From: Caballeronia novacaledonica
Lineage (GTDB): Bacteria; Pseudomonadota; Gammaproteobacteria; Burkholderiales; Burkholderiaceae
Length of the DNA stretch: 64,000 nt
Assembly (NCBI RefSeq): GCF_900258035.1
Contig: NZ_OGTP01000022.1
Span: 1 to 64,000 of the forward strand
Reading direction: 5' to 3'
Below the pieces are notes generated by a model that saw only the letters and a list, made by a program, of their open reading frames with translations, was not told where the DNA came from and ran no database searches. Both the position numbers and the translations under genes were made by a program. Of this stretch, positions 17,167 to 25,940 are shown piece after piece. How positions within the stretch are numbered: position 1 is the stretch's first letter; every line of letters starts with the position of its first letter.

Positions 17167-17730
17167 TCAGATGGTGGCCATGAGGCAAAACAGCGTGGTT
17201 CCGGGATCGTCGGCACGCGGGTGAAAAGCAAATTCGAGCGGCGCACTCGCATCGCGCGCCATCGTCAGAAAACCAAGGCCGGCGCCCTTGCTATCCTCCG
17301 GCGTATCGGACCGCAATGATAGCTTGTAAGCCTGCCTGATTTCTTCGAGAGACATATTGCGCAAAGGCTCGAGCTTATTGCGCAAATGCTCGACTTCCGC
17401 GGTCGATATCGGATTGACGCATAACATCACGTGATGCTCGCCGTCCTTCGAAATGCAGACGGCGCCTTCACGTATGGCTCCTGTCGTCTCGCCGCCCGCC
17501 TTCAACGCGTCCGACGAGTAATGAACGATGTTCTGCGAAAGCTCGACAAAGGAAGAGAAAAGCTTGCGGCGAGTCGGAGCATTCACGCCCGCGACTTCCA
17601 ATTGCAGCTTTACGACTTCGCCCATCGCCGCGACGATGTTATGCGAGAAATAGCCCTTGTGATAGAAGAGAACATTGCGTCGCTGCGCCAGATCGAAAAA
17701 GGCGCTGTCTTGATCGAGTAGTTGAGACAT
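17167..17730 (-). CDS. siaB: SiaB-family serine/threonine protein kinase
   Basis: A 187-residue GHKL-type kinase related to anti-sigma factors. The ATP-binding fold shows an N-box, FVELSQNIVHYS, and a G-box, KGAGLGFLTMAR, before the final strands. By homology it phosphorylates SiaC and so turns off SiaC-dependent activation of SiaD. It lies 12 bases after the siaA stop and 18 before siaC, in the canonical A-B-C-D order. No signal peptide or membrane segment is present. Confidence 0.9.
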   Translation of the reverse strand: MSQLLDQDSAFFDLAQRRNVLFYHKGYFSHNIVAAMGEVVKLQLEVAGVNAPTRRKLFSSFVELSQNIVHYSSDALKAGGETTGAIREGAVCISKDGEHHVMLCVNPISTAEVEHLRNKLEPLRNMSLEEIRQAYKLSLRSDTPEDSKGAGLGFLTMARDASAPLEFAFHPRADDPGTTLFCLMATI

Positions 17731-17742
17731 TCTGAAAATTGA

Positions 17743-19005
17743 CTAGATACGGGCACAAAAGAACGTGACGTCATCGCGGCGCGGCTGGGTGCGTTGCCAA
17801 TCGACGAGTGCGAGGCGAAGCGCTTCGCAGATCGTGGAAGGCGAATCGGCCCGATGTTCGCGAATCACGTCGAGAATGCGGCGCCGGCCAAAAGCAATGC
17901 TTCGCGGCCCGCCGATCTGATCGGTCAGTCCGTCCGTGCAGATGAACAAGAGACTGCCTTTTGATATCGAAATGGCGTGCGCCTTCCATTCATAGTCCGC
18001 ACGGCTGTCGACATAACCCACGCCCATGCGATCGGGCGCGATCGTCTCGAACTGCGTCGCATCCGGCGCGAGGATATGCAGCGCAATCCTCGCGCCCGCG
18101 AAATGCAGCACGTTTTGCGCGGCATCGAACCAGAAGAACGCGGAATCCAGACCGTCATTCGATTGCGGTCCTCCGCTCGCGCTGTTCACCTGCCCGAGCA
18201 AACCCTTCACGTTGCGATTGAGCGCAGACAGCAAGGCGGCCGGATCGCGCGGCCCCATCTGTTCGAGTGCCTTCGACAAGGACGCCGAAGCGAGCAGCGT
18301 CATGAACGCGCCGGGAACGCCGTGGCCGGTGCAATCGGCGATCGCGCCGAACCAGCCATTGGAGGACGCCGCGAAGTGATGGAAGTCGCCGCCGACCACG
18401 TCGCGCGGTTCCCACACCATCGCGGCATCGCGGATATGCGTCGACAAGGTCTCGTCGGAAGCACGCAGCATGGCGCGCTGGATCACGCTGGCGTACTCGA
18501 TGCTCTGCATGATCTGGCGATTCTTTTCCGCCTGCATTTCCGCTACGGCGCTGACGAGTTCCAGACCGCTGCCCACGCCCGTGAAGCGTCCGCCGCGCGT
18601 GACGATGAAACCATCGACGAGCGCTTTCTCTCCGGCCTCGACAGTCCTGAATGCGAGCGTTTCGATGCTCTCGTCCGCATCGACGATCAGCGGCTCCTTG
18701 TCCATGAACGCGATGCAGGTCTTCTTGTCGTAAAGCTCGCGATGAAAAGGCTTGCTCATCTGCGACATGAAAATATCGCGATTGATCAAGCCGATAGGAC
18801 GAAGGCCGTCGATGACCGCGAGACTTCCCATGTCGCGACGGGCCGAAAAGATCTCCATCACGAGAGCGTTGGAGTCCTCTGCGTCTACGAACGGCACTTC
18901 CTGGCACAGGTCTCCCGCAGTGCGTGGCTCAATCTGCGAAGAACGGCGAAACCTCGAGAACGCTGGCTGCATGGCACGCGGTGGACGTATGACGAAACAT
19001 CGCAC
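17743..19005 (-). CDS. siaA: SiaA-type PP2C phosphatase with CBS-like sensor region
   Basis: 420 residues. The C-terminal 230 residues form a SpoIIE/PP2C phosphatase with metal-binding motifs VVGGDFHHF, IADCTGHGVPGAFMT, FICTDGLTDQ and a final RRDDVTFFC. By homology it dephosphorylates SiaC. The N-terminal part (about 25-170) looks like a pair of CBS-type repeats (LAVIDGLRPIGLINRDIF; VDGFIVTRGGRFTGVGSG) and has no membrane helices, whereas the Pseudomonas enzyme is a membrane HAMP protein. The signal is therefore probably intracellular. The start may be ATG 19005 or 18972; neither has a good ribosome site. It is divergent from the BON gene. Confidence 0.85.
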   Translation of the reverse strand: MRCFVIRPPRAMQPAFSRFRRSSQIEPRTAGDLCQEVPFVDAEDSNALVMEIFSARRDMGSLAVIDGLRPIGLINRDIFMSQMSKPFHRELYDKKTCIAFMDKEPLIVDADESIETLAFRTVEAGEKALVDGFIVTRGGRFTGVGSGLELVSAVAEMQAEKNRQIMQSIEYASVIQRAMLRASDETLSTHIRDAAMVWEPRDVVGGDFHHFAASSNGWFGAIADCTGHGVPGAFMTLLASASLSKALEQMGPRDPAALLSALNRNVKGLLGQVNSASGGPQSNDGLDSAFFWFDAAQNVLHFAGARIALHILAPDATQFETIAPDRMGVGYVDSRADYEWKAHAISISKGSLLFICTDGLTDQIGGPRSIAFGRRRILDVIREHRADSPSTICEALRLALVDWQRTQPRRDDVTFFCARI

Positions 19006-19254
19006 GCTACGGTTTAAGTGTGTACTTTATATGACAGACAAAAGAAAGGTGGCCTGAGTGAGACAGCGGGCGAATGCGCAATCGTTTGCGTGGTGAAACA
19101 CGCTAAAGATAGCGCCGCCGACATTGCCGCATCGGATATAAGCGCGCTCATCTGACAACACTTCGCAGATCGGGGTATCTTTACTTCCCAGCGCACTGCA
19201 CCTTATAACCGTCGCGCAGTGCGTTTGGACAACTTCGTCAAAGGGAGACTCACA

Positions 19255-19620
19255 ATGAAGTCACGAAAATCTCTTGCAGTTGCAGCAGGCATGCTCGCCG
19301 TCGCCGTATCGATCAACGTGGGAATGGGCAGCGCTTATGCTCAGAGCAGCGACGCGGCAGCGACGACATCGGCCGCACCGAGCGCGAAATCGACGAAAGC
19401 CGCCAATCGGCAACTCGCCAAGGACGTGCGCAGGAGCCTGACCAAGGTTAAGGGTTTGAGCGTGTCGAAGATATCGGTTCGTGCCAACGGCGGCGCCGTG
19501 ACACTCGCGGGCACCGTCCCCGATGCGTCGCAGATCGACAAGGCCACCGAGGCCGCAAAGGGAACGGCCGGGGTGACGTCCGTCAAGAACGCGTTGACGA
19601 TCCGCGAAATCGGGCAGTAA
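19255..19620 (+). CDS. Periplasmic BON-domain protein
   Basis: 121 residues. A signal peptide (MKSRKSLAVAAGMLAVAVSI, cleaved after AYA near residue 29) is followed by a short Ala/Ser-rich linker and one BON domain (about 55-120). The domain has the pattern ISVRANGGAVTLAGTVPD and ends in GVTSVKNALTIRE. BON domains bind phospholipid or envelope surfaces and occur in OsmY-like stress proteins. ATG 19255 is preferred since AAAGGGAGA lies just upstream. A TATAAC hexamer at 19204-19209 could be a -10 box. It is monocistronic and divergent from siaA. Confidence 0.88.
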   Translation: MKSRKSLAVAAGMLAVAVSINVGMGSAYAQSSDAAATTSAAPSAKSTKAANRQLAKDVRRSLTKVKGLSVSKISVRANGGAVTLAGTVPDASQIDKATEAAKGTAGVTSVKNALTIREIGQ

Positions 19621-19641
19621 GCGAGGTTTGCTTCGCTGCGT

Positions 19642-19670
19642 GGGCCGGCTGCGGGACTCGCCGCCGGCCC
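19642..19670. terminator. GC-rich hairpin after the BON gene
   Basis: GGGCCGGC at 19642-19649 pairs with GCCGGCCC at 19663-19670 over a 13-base loop, 21 bases past the BON stop. No T-run follows, so termination is plausible but weakly supported. Confidence 0.35.
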
Positions 19671-19825
19671 GCCGCTATGGATAGGAATTTACCCGGAGCA
19701 ACGAAACGCCGATTTCGGCGGAAAATGGCTCCCACGTTGCCGATCACGTCTTTGTGTACGAACGATCGGCAATCCTCGCGACGCCGGCTCGACCGCGTGA
19801 CATTCCTCTCAACGAGCGCCCTGTC

Positions 19826-20965
19826 ATGAAAAATGCGATCCTTTCCCTCTTCGCGGCGACCGCGCTCTGCATGGCCCCGCTCGTCGCCAGCGCTCAGCAA
19901 GCCGTTCGTATCGGCGTTTCGGCACCGCTCACGGGCCTCGGCGCGGCCAATGGCAAGGACATCGAAAACGGCGTGCGTCTCGCCGTGGAAGAGGCGAACG
20001 CGCAACACATCAATATCGGAGGACAGCCGGTTCAGTTCGAGCTCGCCTCCGTCGATGATCAGGGCGATCCGCGCATCGGCGTTCAGGTGGCGCAAAAGCT
20101 GGTGGATGACGGCGTGGTCGCCGTGGTCGGCTATTACAACTCCGGCGTCGCGCTTCCCTCCTCGCCGATCTTCGCGCGCGCGGGCATTCCGCTGATCGAT
20201 CCGGCGGCGACGAATCCGGCCATCACGCGGCAGGGATTGAACAACGTGTTCCGCATCATCGCGACCGACACGCAAAACTCCGGCAACGCCGGCACGTATG
20301 CCGTGAAGGTCACGAAAGCGAAGCGGATCGCGGTGATGGACGACCGCACCGCCTTCGGACAAGGCGCAGTCGAAGAATTCAAGAAAGCCGTGCAAGCGGC
20401 CGGCGGCCAGATCGTGTCCGAGGAATACACCACCGACAAGGCCGTCGAGTTCAACGCGCAACTCACGAACATCAAGGCGGCCAATGCGGACCTGCTGTAT
20501 TTCGGCGGGCTCGACGGCCAGGCGGGTCTCATCGTCAAGCGCATGAAGCAGCTCGGCATACGCGCGCAATTCGTCGGAAGCGGCGGCATCGCCGATAGCG
20601 TCTTCATCAGCTCCGCCGGAAGCGCGGCCGAAGGTGCGATGGCATGGGAATACGGCCGGCCCGTCGATTCATTGCCTGAAGGCCGCGCGTTCGCGGAGAA
20701 GTTCAAGAAACGCTTCGGCGCGGACACGCTGACCTATGCGCCGTTCGCCTATGACTGCGCGTGGCTCGCCATCACCGCCATGAAACAGGCGAACTCGGTG
20801 AAGCCCGCCACGTTCATGCAGACGCTGCGCACGATGCAGTACAACGGCATCACCGGACATATCTCGTTCGATAAATACGGAGACCTGAACAATCCGACAT
20901 CGACGCTCTATCAGGTGAAGTCGATGAAATGGCAACCGGTGACGACCATCGGCGCGGAGAAATAA
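19826..20965 (+). CDS. Branched-chain-amino-acid-type ABC substrate-binding protein
   Basis: A 379-residue periplasmic protein of the LivJ/LivK family. The signal peptide (MKNAILSLFAATALCMAPLV, cleavage after SAQ or ASA) is followed by VRIGVSAPLTG, the usual first strand of the type I binding fold. Later come GVVAVVGYYNSGVALP and the hinge-side block TYAPFAYDCAWLAITAMKQA. It would bind an amino acid or small organic acid for import. No permease or ATPase gene lies next to it, so it must work with components encoded elsewhere. The gene is convergent with bluB. No good ribosome site precedes ATG 19826, but the signal peptide starts there. Confidence 0.88.
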   Translation: MKNAILSLFAATALCMAPLVASAQQAVRIGVSAPLTGLGAANGKDIENGVRLAVEEANAQHINIGGQPVQFELASVDDQGDPRIGVQVAQKLVDDGVVAVVGYYNSGVALPSSPIFARAGIPLIDPAATNPAITRQGLNNVFRIIATDTQNSGNAGTYAVKVTKAKRIAVMDDRTAFGQGAVEEFKKAVQAAGGQIVSEEYTTDKAVEFNAQLTNIKAANADLLYFGGLDGQAGLIVKRMKQLGIRAQFVGSGGIADSVFISSAGSAAEGAMAWEYGRPVDSLPEGRAFAEKFKKRFGADTLTYAPFAYDCAWLAITAMKQANSVKPATFMQTLRTMQYNGITGHISFDKYGDLNNPTSTLYQVKSMKWQPVTTIGAEK

Positions 20966-20980
20966 GGAGGCTCGCCCGCC

Positions 20981-21631
20981 CTATTCCTTCGCTGACGGCC
21001 ACGCGTTCTCGAACACGCATTCGTCGATGGAGCGGCGCTTCGCCCAATGCTCGGTTTCGAGCATCGGTGCATCGTAGTAGCGTTCCACATGCCCGACGCA
21101 AAGAATCGCGACGGGCCTCGCGCCTGAAGGCATGTTCAACAGCGCCGCCACTTCCTGCGGATCGAACAGGGAAACCCAGCCCATGCCGAGTCCTTCCGCG
21201 CGCGCCGCGAGCCACATGTTCTGAATCGCGCAAGCCACTGAAGCGAGGTCCATTTCGGGCAGCGTGCGTCGTCCGAATACGTAGTTTTCGCGGCCGTCCA
21301 TCAGCGCCATGACGAGCACTTCGGCGCACTCACGCAAGCCTTCCACCTTGAGCCGCATGAACGAATCGCGCCGCTCGCCGAGGGCGTCGGCGGTGAGCAG
21401 GCGCTCGCGTTCGACGGCGTCTTGCAAGCGCCCGCGAATCTGCGCACACGTGATGCGCAGGATGCGCCAAGGCTGCATGAAGCCGACGCTCGGCGCATGC
21501 AGCGCCGCGTCGATGAGCCGCTGCATGACCGGCGGCGCAATGGGATCGCTCACGAAGTGACGCATGTCGCGACGTTCGTGAATGGCGCGATAGACCGCTT
21601 CGCGATCCGCCTCGCTGAATGCTTTTTCCAT
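20981..21631 (-). CDS. bluB: 5,6-dimethylbenzimidazole synthase BluB
   Basis: About 216 residues of the nitroreductase fold. BluB cleaves reduced FMN with oxygen to form dimethylbenzimidazole, the lower ligand of vitamin B12. Signatures include RRDMRHF near the N terminus, HAPSVGFMQPWR, LGMGWVSLFDPQEV and a C-terminal PMLETEHWAKR. The start is uncertain: ATG 21631 is used, with GTG 21655 also possible; a TATGAT hexamer at about 21668-21673 argues against the TTG at 21661. No other cobalamin gene is near. It is convergent with the binding-protein gene, with only 15 bases between. Confidence 0.85.
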   Translation of the reverse strand: MEKAFSEADREAVYRAIHERRDMRHFVSDPIAPPVMQRLIDAALHAPSVGFMQPWRILRITCAQIRGRLQDAVERERLLTADALGERRDSFMRLKVEGLRECAEVLVMALMDGRENYVFGRRTLPEMDLASVACAIQNMWLAARAEGLGMGWVSLFDPQEVAALLNMPSGARPVAILCVGHVERYYDAPMLETEHWAKRRSIDECVFENAWPSAKE

Positions 21632-21709
21632 GGATATCGATGAAGATTGACTCACGGACAAGCATCATACCCGGCGGATCGCCTGCGATCTCGCTATGTG
21701 CGAACGCCC

Positions 21710-24211
21710 TCAGCCTCGCTGATCGAGCGCGATTCTCACCGGCCCGATATTCCAGATTTGCTCGCAGTATTCGCGGATCGCCCGATCCGAAGAGAACTTG
21801 CCGGAATACGCGGTGTTCAGGATCGACATGCGCGTCCAGGCCCGCGTATCCCGCCAGGCCGTGCTGACGTCTTCCTGTCGCGCGACGTAGGAGGCATAGT
21901 CGGCCATCACGAGGAAGGGATCCGAATAGCGCAGGTTATCGACCAGCGGACAGAACACTTCGCGGTCGCCGCGCGAGAAGTGACCGCTCGCGATCACTTC
22001 CAGCACTTCGTGCAATTCCTGATTCGCGTTCACGAAGTCCGCCGGGCGATAGCCTTCGCGTTTGACGCGTTCGACTTCGGCGGCGCTCAGGCCGAACAGA
22101 AAGAAGTTCTCGTCGCCGACTTCTTCACGAATCTCGATGTTCGCGCCGTCGAGCGTGCCGATGGTGAGCGCTCCGTTCATCATGAACTTCATGTTGCCGG
22201 TGCCCGATGCCTCTTTGCCGGCCGTCGAAATCTGTTCGGAGAGATCGGCGGCAGGGTAGATGAAATGCGCGTTCTTCACGTTGAAGTCGGGAAAGAACAC
22301 GACTTTCAAGCGTCCGTTCACGACGGGGTCGTCATTCACGACTTCGGCGATCCCGTTAATGAGGCGGATGATGAGCTTCGCCATCGCATAGCCTGGGGCC
22401 GCCTTGCCGCCGAAGACGAAACAGCGCGGCGTCAGCGCGAGTTGCGGATCGCGGCGCAAGCGCTGATAGAGCGACACGATATAGAGCGCGTTCAGATGCT
22501 GCCGCTTGTACTCGTGAATCCGTTTGACCTGAATGTCGAATAGCGCCGACGGATCGACGACGATGCCCGTCGCGGTTTTGATCTGCGCGGCGAGCGTTTC
22601 CTTGTTCGCCTGCTTCACACGGCGCCAGCGCTCCTGAAACGCGGCGTCGTCAGCGTGCTTGTCCAGCCCGCGCAGTTTGCCGAGATCGGTCGGCCAGCCC
22701 TCGCCGAGCGTTTCGTCGAGCAGCGACGCAAGGCTGGGATTGCTGAGCATCAGGAAGCGTCGCGGCGTGACGCCGTTCGTCACGTTGCGGAAATGTCCGG
22801 GCCACAGCTCGGCGAAATCGCGCAGCACGGTTTCTTCGAGCAACTGCGAATGCAGCGCGGCGACGCCGTTCACCGCGTGACTGCCGACGGTCGCCAGATG
22901 CGCCATGCGTACGCGCTTCGCACCGCTTTCATCGATCAACGACATGCGCGCGAGGCGTGCATCGTCGCCCGGATAGTGCTGCCTCACTTCGTCGAGGAAG
23001 CGGCTGTTGATCTCGTAGATGATTTCCAGCAGGCGCGGCAGCAGACCTTGAAAGAGCGGCAGTCCCCAAGTCTCCAGCGCTTCGGGCAACAGCGTGTGAT
23101 TCGTATAGGCGAGCGTGCGCCGCGTGATGTCCCATGCCTCGTCCCACGCGAGTTGCCGTTCGTCCACCAGCAGACGCATCAACTCGGCGACGGCGATCGA
23201 AGGATGGGTATCGTTCATCTGCGCGGTGAACATGTCCGGCAACCGCTCGATCGGCTCGCCCTTGAGCGCGAGCAGCCGCAACATATCCTGCAACGAACAC
23301 GAGACGAAGAAGTATTGCTGTGCGAGCCGCAGCCGCTTGCCCGCTTCCGGTTCGTCATTCGGATAAAGCACCTTCGACAGCGTCTCGGATTGAACCTTTT
23401 CGTGGACGGCTTCGTAGTAATCGCCGGCGTTGAAGTCCTGAAGATCGAACGACTCGACGGCCTCGCTCTTCCACAGCCGCAGGCTGTTGCATGTGTTGAC
23501 GCGGAAACCGGGAATCGGCGTGTCGCAGGCCACGCCTTTGACGGTGTATGCGGGAATCCAGCGCACGCTGAAGCGCCCTTGATTATCGGTGCCGCTCTCG
23601 GTGCGGCCGCCGAAGTTCACATAGAAGGCAACGTCCGGGCGCAGGATTTCCCACGGATTTCCCTTTTGCAGCCATTTGTCGGTGACTTCCACTTGCCAGC
23701 CGTCGCGAATCTCCTGATCGAAGATGCCGAATTCATAACGAATGCCATAACCGATGGCCGGAATTTCGAGCGTGGAAAGCGAGTCGAGATAACACGCGGC
23801 CAGACGTCCGAGGCCGCCGTTGCCGAGGCCCGGTTCTTCCTCGATCGCAATCAGTGCATCGAGATCGAGGCCTAGCGTTTGCAACGCTTCACGAGCATTG
23901 CGTTCGATGCCCAAGTTAATCAGGTTGTTACCGAGTTGCGGCCCGATCAGAAACTCGGCGGAGAAATAGCAGGCGACCTTCGCATCACGCGCGACATATG
24001 TGTGTGTGGTCGCGACGCGGCGGGTCATCATCCGGTCGCGGACAGCGTAGGCCAGCGCCATGTACCAGTCGTGCGGAGTCGCGATTTCCGGATAGCGCGC
24101 CTGAAGGCAGATCAGGTTATCGACGATGTCGCGCCGAAGCGCCTCGACGCCGAGTCCGCTGCGCGCCGGTTCGGCGGCGGTCGGTAAACGCAAGGTGGGC
24201 ATGTCGTCCAT
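21710..24211 (-). CDS. glgP: Glycogen/maltodextrin phosphorylase
   Basis: An 833-residue family GT35 enzyme that releases glucose-1-phosphate from alpha-1,4-glucans. Conserved blocks run the full length: GNGGLGRLAACYLDS, IPGFRVNTCNSLRLW and NDTHPSIAVAELMRLLVDE. The PLP region is EASGTGNMKFMMNGALTIGT, where Lys holds the cofactor, followed by GTLDGANIEI. Length matches bacterial GlgP. The ATG is preceded by GAGGATAG. It stands alone, without other glycogen genes in the window, and lies upstream of bluB with a 78-base gap. Confidence 0.96.
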   Translation of the reverse strand: MDDMPTLRLPTAAEPARSGLGVEALRRDIVDNLICLQARYPEIATPHDWYMALAYAVRDRMMTRRVATTHTYVARDAKVACYFSAEFLIGPQLGNNLINLGIERNAREALQTLGLDLDALIAIEEEPGLGNGGLGRLAACYLDSLSTLEIPAIGYGIRYEFGIFDQEIRDGWQVEVTDKWLQKGNPWEILRPDVAFYVNFGGRTESGTDNQGRFSVRWIPAYTVKGVACDTPIPGFRVNTCNSLRLWKSEAVESFDLQDFNAGDYYEAVHEKVQSETLSKVLYPNDEPEAGKRLRLAQQYFFVSCSLQDMLRLLALKGEPIERLPDMFTAQMNDTHPSIAVAELMRLLVDERQLAWDEAWDITRRTLAYTNHTLLPEALETWGLPLFQGLLPRLLEIIYEINSRFLDEVRQHYPGDDARLARMSLIDESGAKRVRMAHLATVGSHAVNGVAALHSQLLEETVLRDFAELWPGHFRNVTNGVTPRRFLMLSNPSLASLLDETLGEGWPTDLGKLRGLDKHADDAAFQERWRRVKQANKETLAAQIKTATGIVVDPSALFDIQVKRIHEYKRQHLNALYIVSLYQRLRRDPQLALTPRCFVFGGKAAPGYAMAKLIIRLINGIAEVVNDDPVVNGRLKVVFFPDFNVKNAHFIYPAADLSEQISTAGKEASGTGNMKFMMNGALTIGTLDGANIEIREEVGDENFFLFGLSAAEVERVKREGYRPADFVNANQELHEVLEVIASGHFSRGDREVFCPLVDNLRYSDPFLVMADYASYVARQEDVSTAWRDTRAWTRMSILNTAYSGKFSSDRAIREYCEQIWNIGPVRIALDQRG

Positions 24212-24429
24212 GATCTATCCTCGTGCTCGCGCATGTTATGGCCAATATAGGCTTTGCAAGGATGTTCCGCTTGTGTGTCCAGCGCTTGACAGCGATATGA
24301 CCCAGAGGCTCGCAAACGGAACGAACGCTCGTGCAGACTTCGGTTTGGCAAACTCTTCAATCTATCGCCGATATATGGCGAATCTGCGACAGGCCGTTCG
24401 AAGCACGGAGCAATCGTCATTGAAGCAAC

Positions 24430-24450
24430 AGATCGAACAAAATTCGATCT
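24430..24450. promoter_or_regulatory. Inverted repeat upstream of porin gene
   Basis: AGATCGAA and TTCGATCT form perfect 8-bp arms around CAAAA, 75 bases before the porin ATG. This is the only clear structure in the 314-base gap 24212-24525, which separates the divergent glgP and porin genes and must hold both promoters. It is a candidate operator; the binding protein is unknown. Confidence 0.4.
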
Positions 24451-24525
24451 CCGAAATTTGATTCGACATCGATGAAAGCTAGCCTCTGCGATTGAACATC
24501 CGTCATCCCGTCCGGAGGTCAGTCA

Positions 24526-25674
24526 ATGAAAAGGTCGCACATCGCACTGGCGATACCCGCTCTCGCCCTGAGCGGCTATGCTCACGCACAAAGCTCGGTC
24601 ACGCTATACGGCATCATCGATGCGGGCATCATGTATACGAACAATGTCGCCAAAGGCGGAACGCAGGGTTCGCTGTGGCAGGCGACGAGCGGCAACATCA
24701 ACGGAAGCCGCTGGGGACTGCGCGGCTCCGAAGATCTGGGCGGCGGCCTCAAAGCGATATTCGTGCTCGAAAATGGCTTCAACGTGCAGAACGGCCGGCT
24801 TGGACAGAATGGCCGCGAGTTCGGCCGACAGGCGTACGTGGGACTTTCCGCCACGAGCTACGGATCGCTGACGCTGGGTCGCCAGTACGATTCGCTGGTC
24901 GACTTCGTGGCGCCGCTTTCGGCAACCGCCGGCACGTTCGGCGATACCGGCTTCGCGCATCCATTCGACAACGATAACCTGAATCACTCGATTCGCATGA
25001 GCAACGCGGTCAAGTACGCGAGCGCCAATTACGCGGGGTTCAAGTTCGGCGCGTTGTATGCGTTTTCGAATAACACGGACTTCGCGATGAACCGCGCCTA
25101 CAGCGCGGGCGGCAGCTACAGCTATGGTCCTCTCAATGTCGCCGTGGGCTACTTGCAGATCAACGGCTCGAACAGCACGAATACGAGCGGCGCGATCGAT
25201 GTCGCGGAATCGACGGCCAACGGCACGGGCGGATTCGTGCTCGGCGCGAACCGGCAGTGGGTGCTCGGCGCGGGCGTCAACTACGCCTTCGGGCCCGCGC
25301 TGGTCGGCTTCGTCTTTACCCGCAGCGTCTATCAGGGCACGACGTCGTTCAACTCGGTCAACGGCGCGATGAGCTTCAACAACTATGAACTGAACGCGAA
25401 GTATGCGTTCACTCCATCGATCAGCTTCGGCATAGCCGATACGTACACCGACGGCCACGCCGCCAACAGCCGAACCTTCGGCGCGGACCCGAAGTTCAAT
25501 CAGGTCAATGTGCAGGCGGTCTATTCGTTCTCCAAACGCACGGATGTCTATGCGGAGGCGATGTACCAGCACGCGATCGGCGCGCAATACGTGGCGTTCA
25601 TCAACACGTCGGGGGGCGCTTCGTCCACGGCGAATCAGGTGGTCGGCACCGTGGGAATCCGGACGCGCTTCTGA
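24526..25674 (+). CDS. Outer-membrane porin, OmpC/Gram-negative type
   Basis: A 382-residue trimeric-porin homologue. A signal peptide (MKRSHIALAIPALALSGYA, cleaved after AHA) is followed by SSVTLYGIIDAGIMYTNN, the first strand typical of Burkholderia porins. Then come SRWGLRGSEDLGGGLKAIF, GRQAYVGLS and a series of alternating amphipathic strands. It ends in TVGIRTRF with a C-terminal Phe, the Bam recognition signal. A GGAGGT ribosome site lies eight bases before ATG. A probable terminator follows. Confidence 0.93.
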   Translation: MKRSHIALAIPALALSGYAHAQSSVTLYGIIDAGIMYTNNVAKGGTQGSLWQATSGNINGSRWGLRGSEDLGGGLKAIFVLENGFNVQNGRLGQNGREFGRQAYVGLSATSYGSLTLGRQYDSLVDFVAPLSATAGTFGDTGFAHPFDNDNLNHSIRMSNAVKYASANYAGFKFGALYAFSNNTDFAMNRAYSAGGSYSYGPLNVAVGYLQINGSNSTNTSGAIDVAESTANGTGGFVLGANRQWVLGAGVNYAFGPALVGFVFTRSVYQGTTSFNSVNGAMSFNNYELNAKYAFTPSISFGIADTYTDGHAANSRTFGADPKFNQVNVQAVYSFSKRTDVYAEAMYQHAIGAQYVAFINTSGGASSTANQVVGTVGIRTRF

Positions 25675-25685
25675 TTTCGCATCGC

Positions 25686-25731
25686 AGAGGCATCGGGTCA
25701 TCCGACAAATACAAGAGCCCGATGCCTCTTT
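25686..25731 (+). terminator. Probable intrinsic terminator of porin gene
   Basis: AGAGGCATCGGG at 25686-25697 and CCCGATGCCTCT at 25718-25729 make a perfect 12-bp stem around a 20-base loop, followed by TT. It begins 12 bases after the porin stop. Confidence 0.65.
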
Positions 25732-25928
25732 GACATCGCCGCACCCGGCGGCCGATTCTTCTTCCTGAGTCGATTCCCTCGACTTTGTATCGCAACGTAT
25801 CTGCGGCATTTGCGGATACGCGCGCATACACAACGCCTCGTTTTCGACACGTGCGGGATACGTCCGCACGCTTCAATACGTCCATCGCATGCCGCACGTT
25901 CAGCGGCGTCAAACAGGACAACGAGGTA

Positions 25929-25940
25929 TTGCATATGCAA
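25929..25940. promoter_or_regulatory. MarR operator palindrome at marR start
   Basis: TTGCATATGCAA is a perfect 12-bp palindrome of the TTGC-N4-GCAA kind favoured by MarR proteins. It contains the ATG of the marR gene itself. The same 12 bases recur at 26395-26406. Autorepression is inferred. Confidence 0.65.

Noticed and set aside
25796-25820. Imperfect dyad CGTATC...GATACG upstream of marR as an operator
   Set aside because: It has a mismatch and no second copy, whereas the perfect TTGCATATGCAA sites explain control better.
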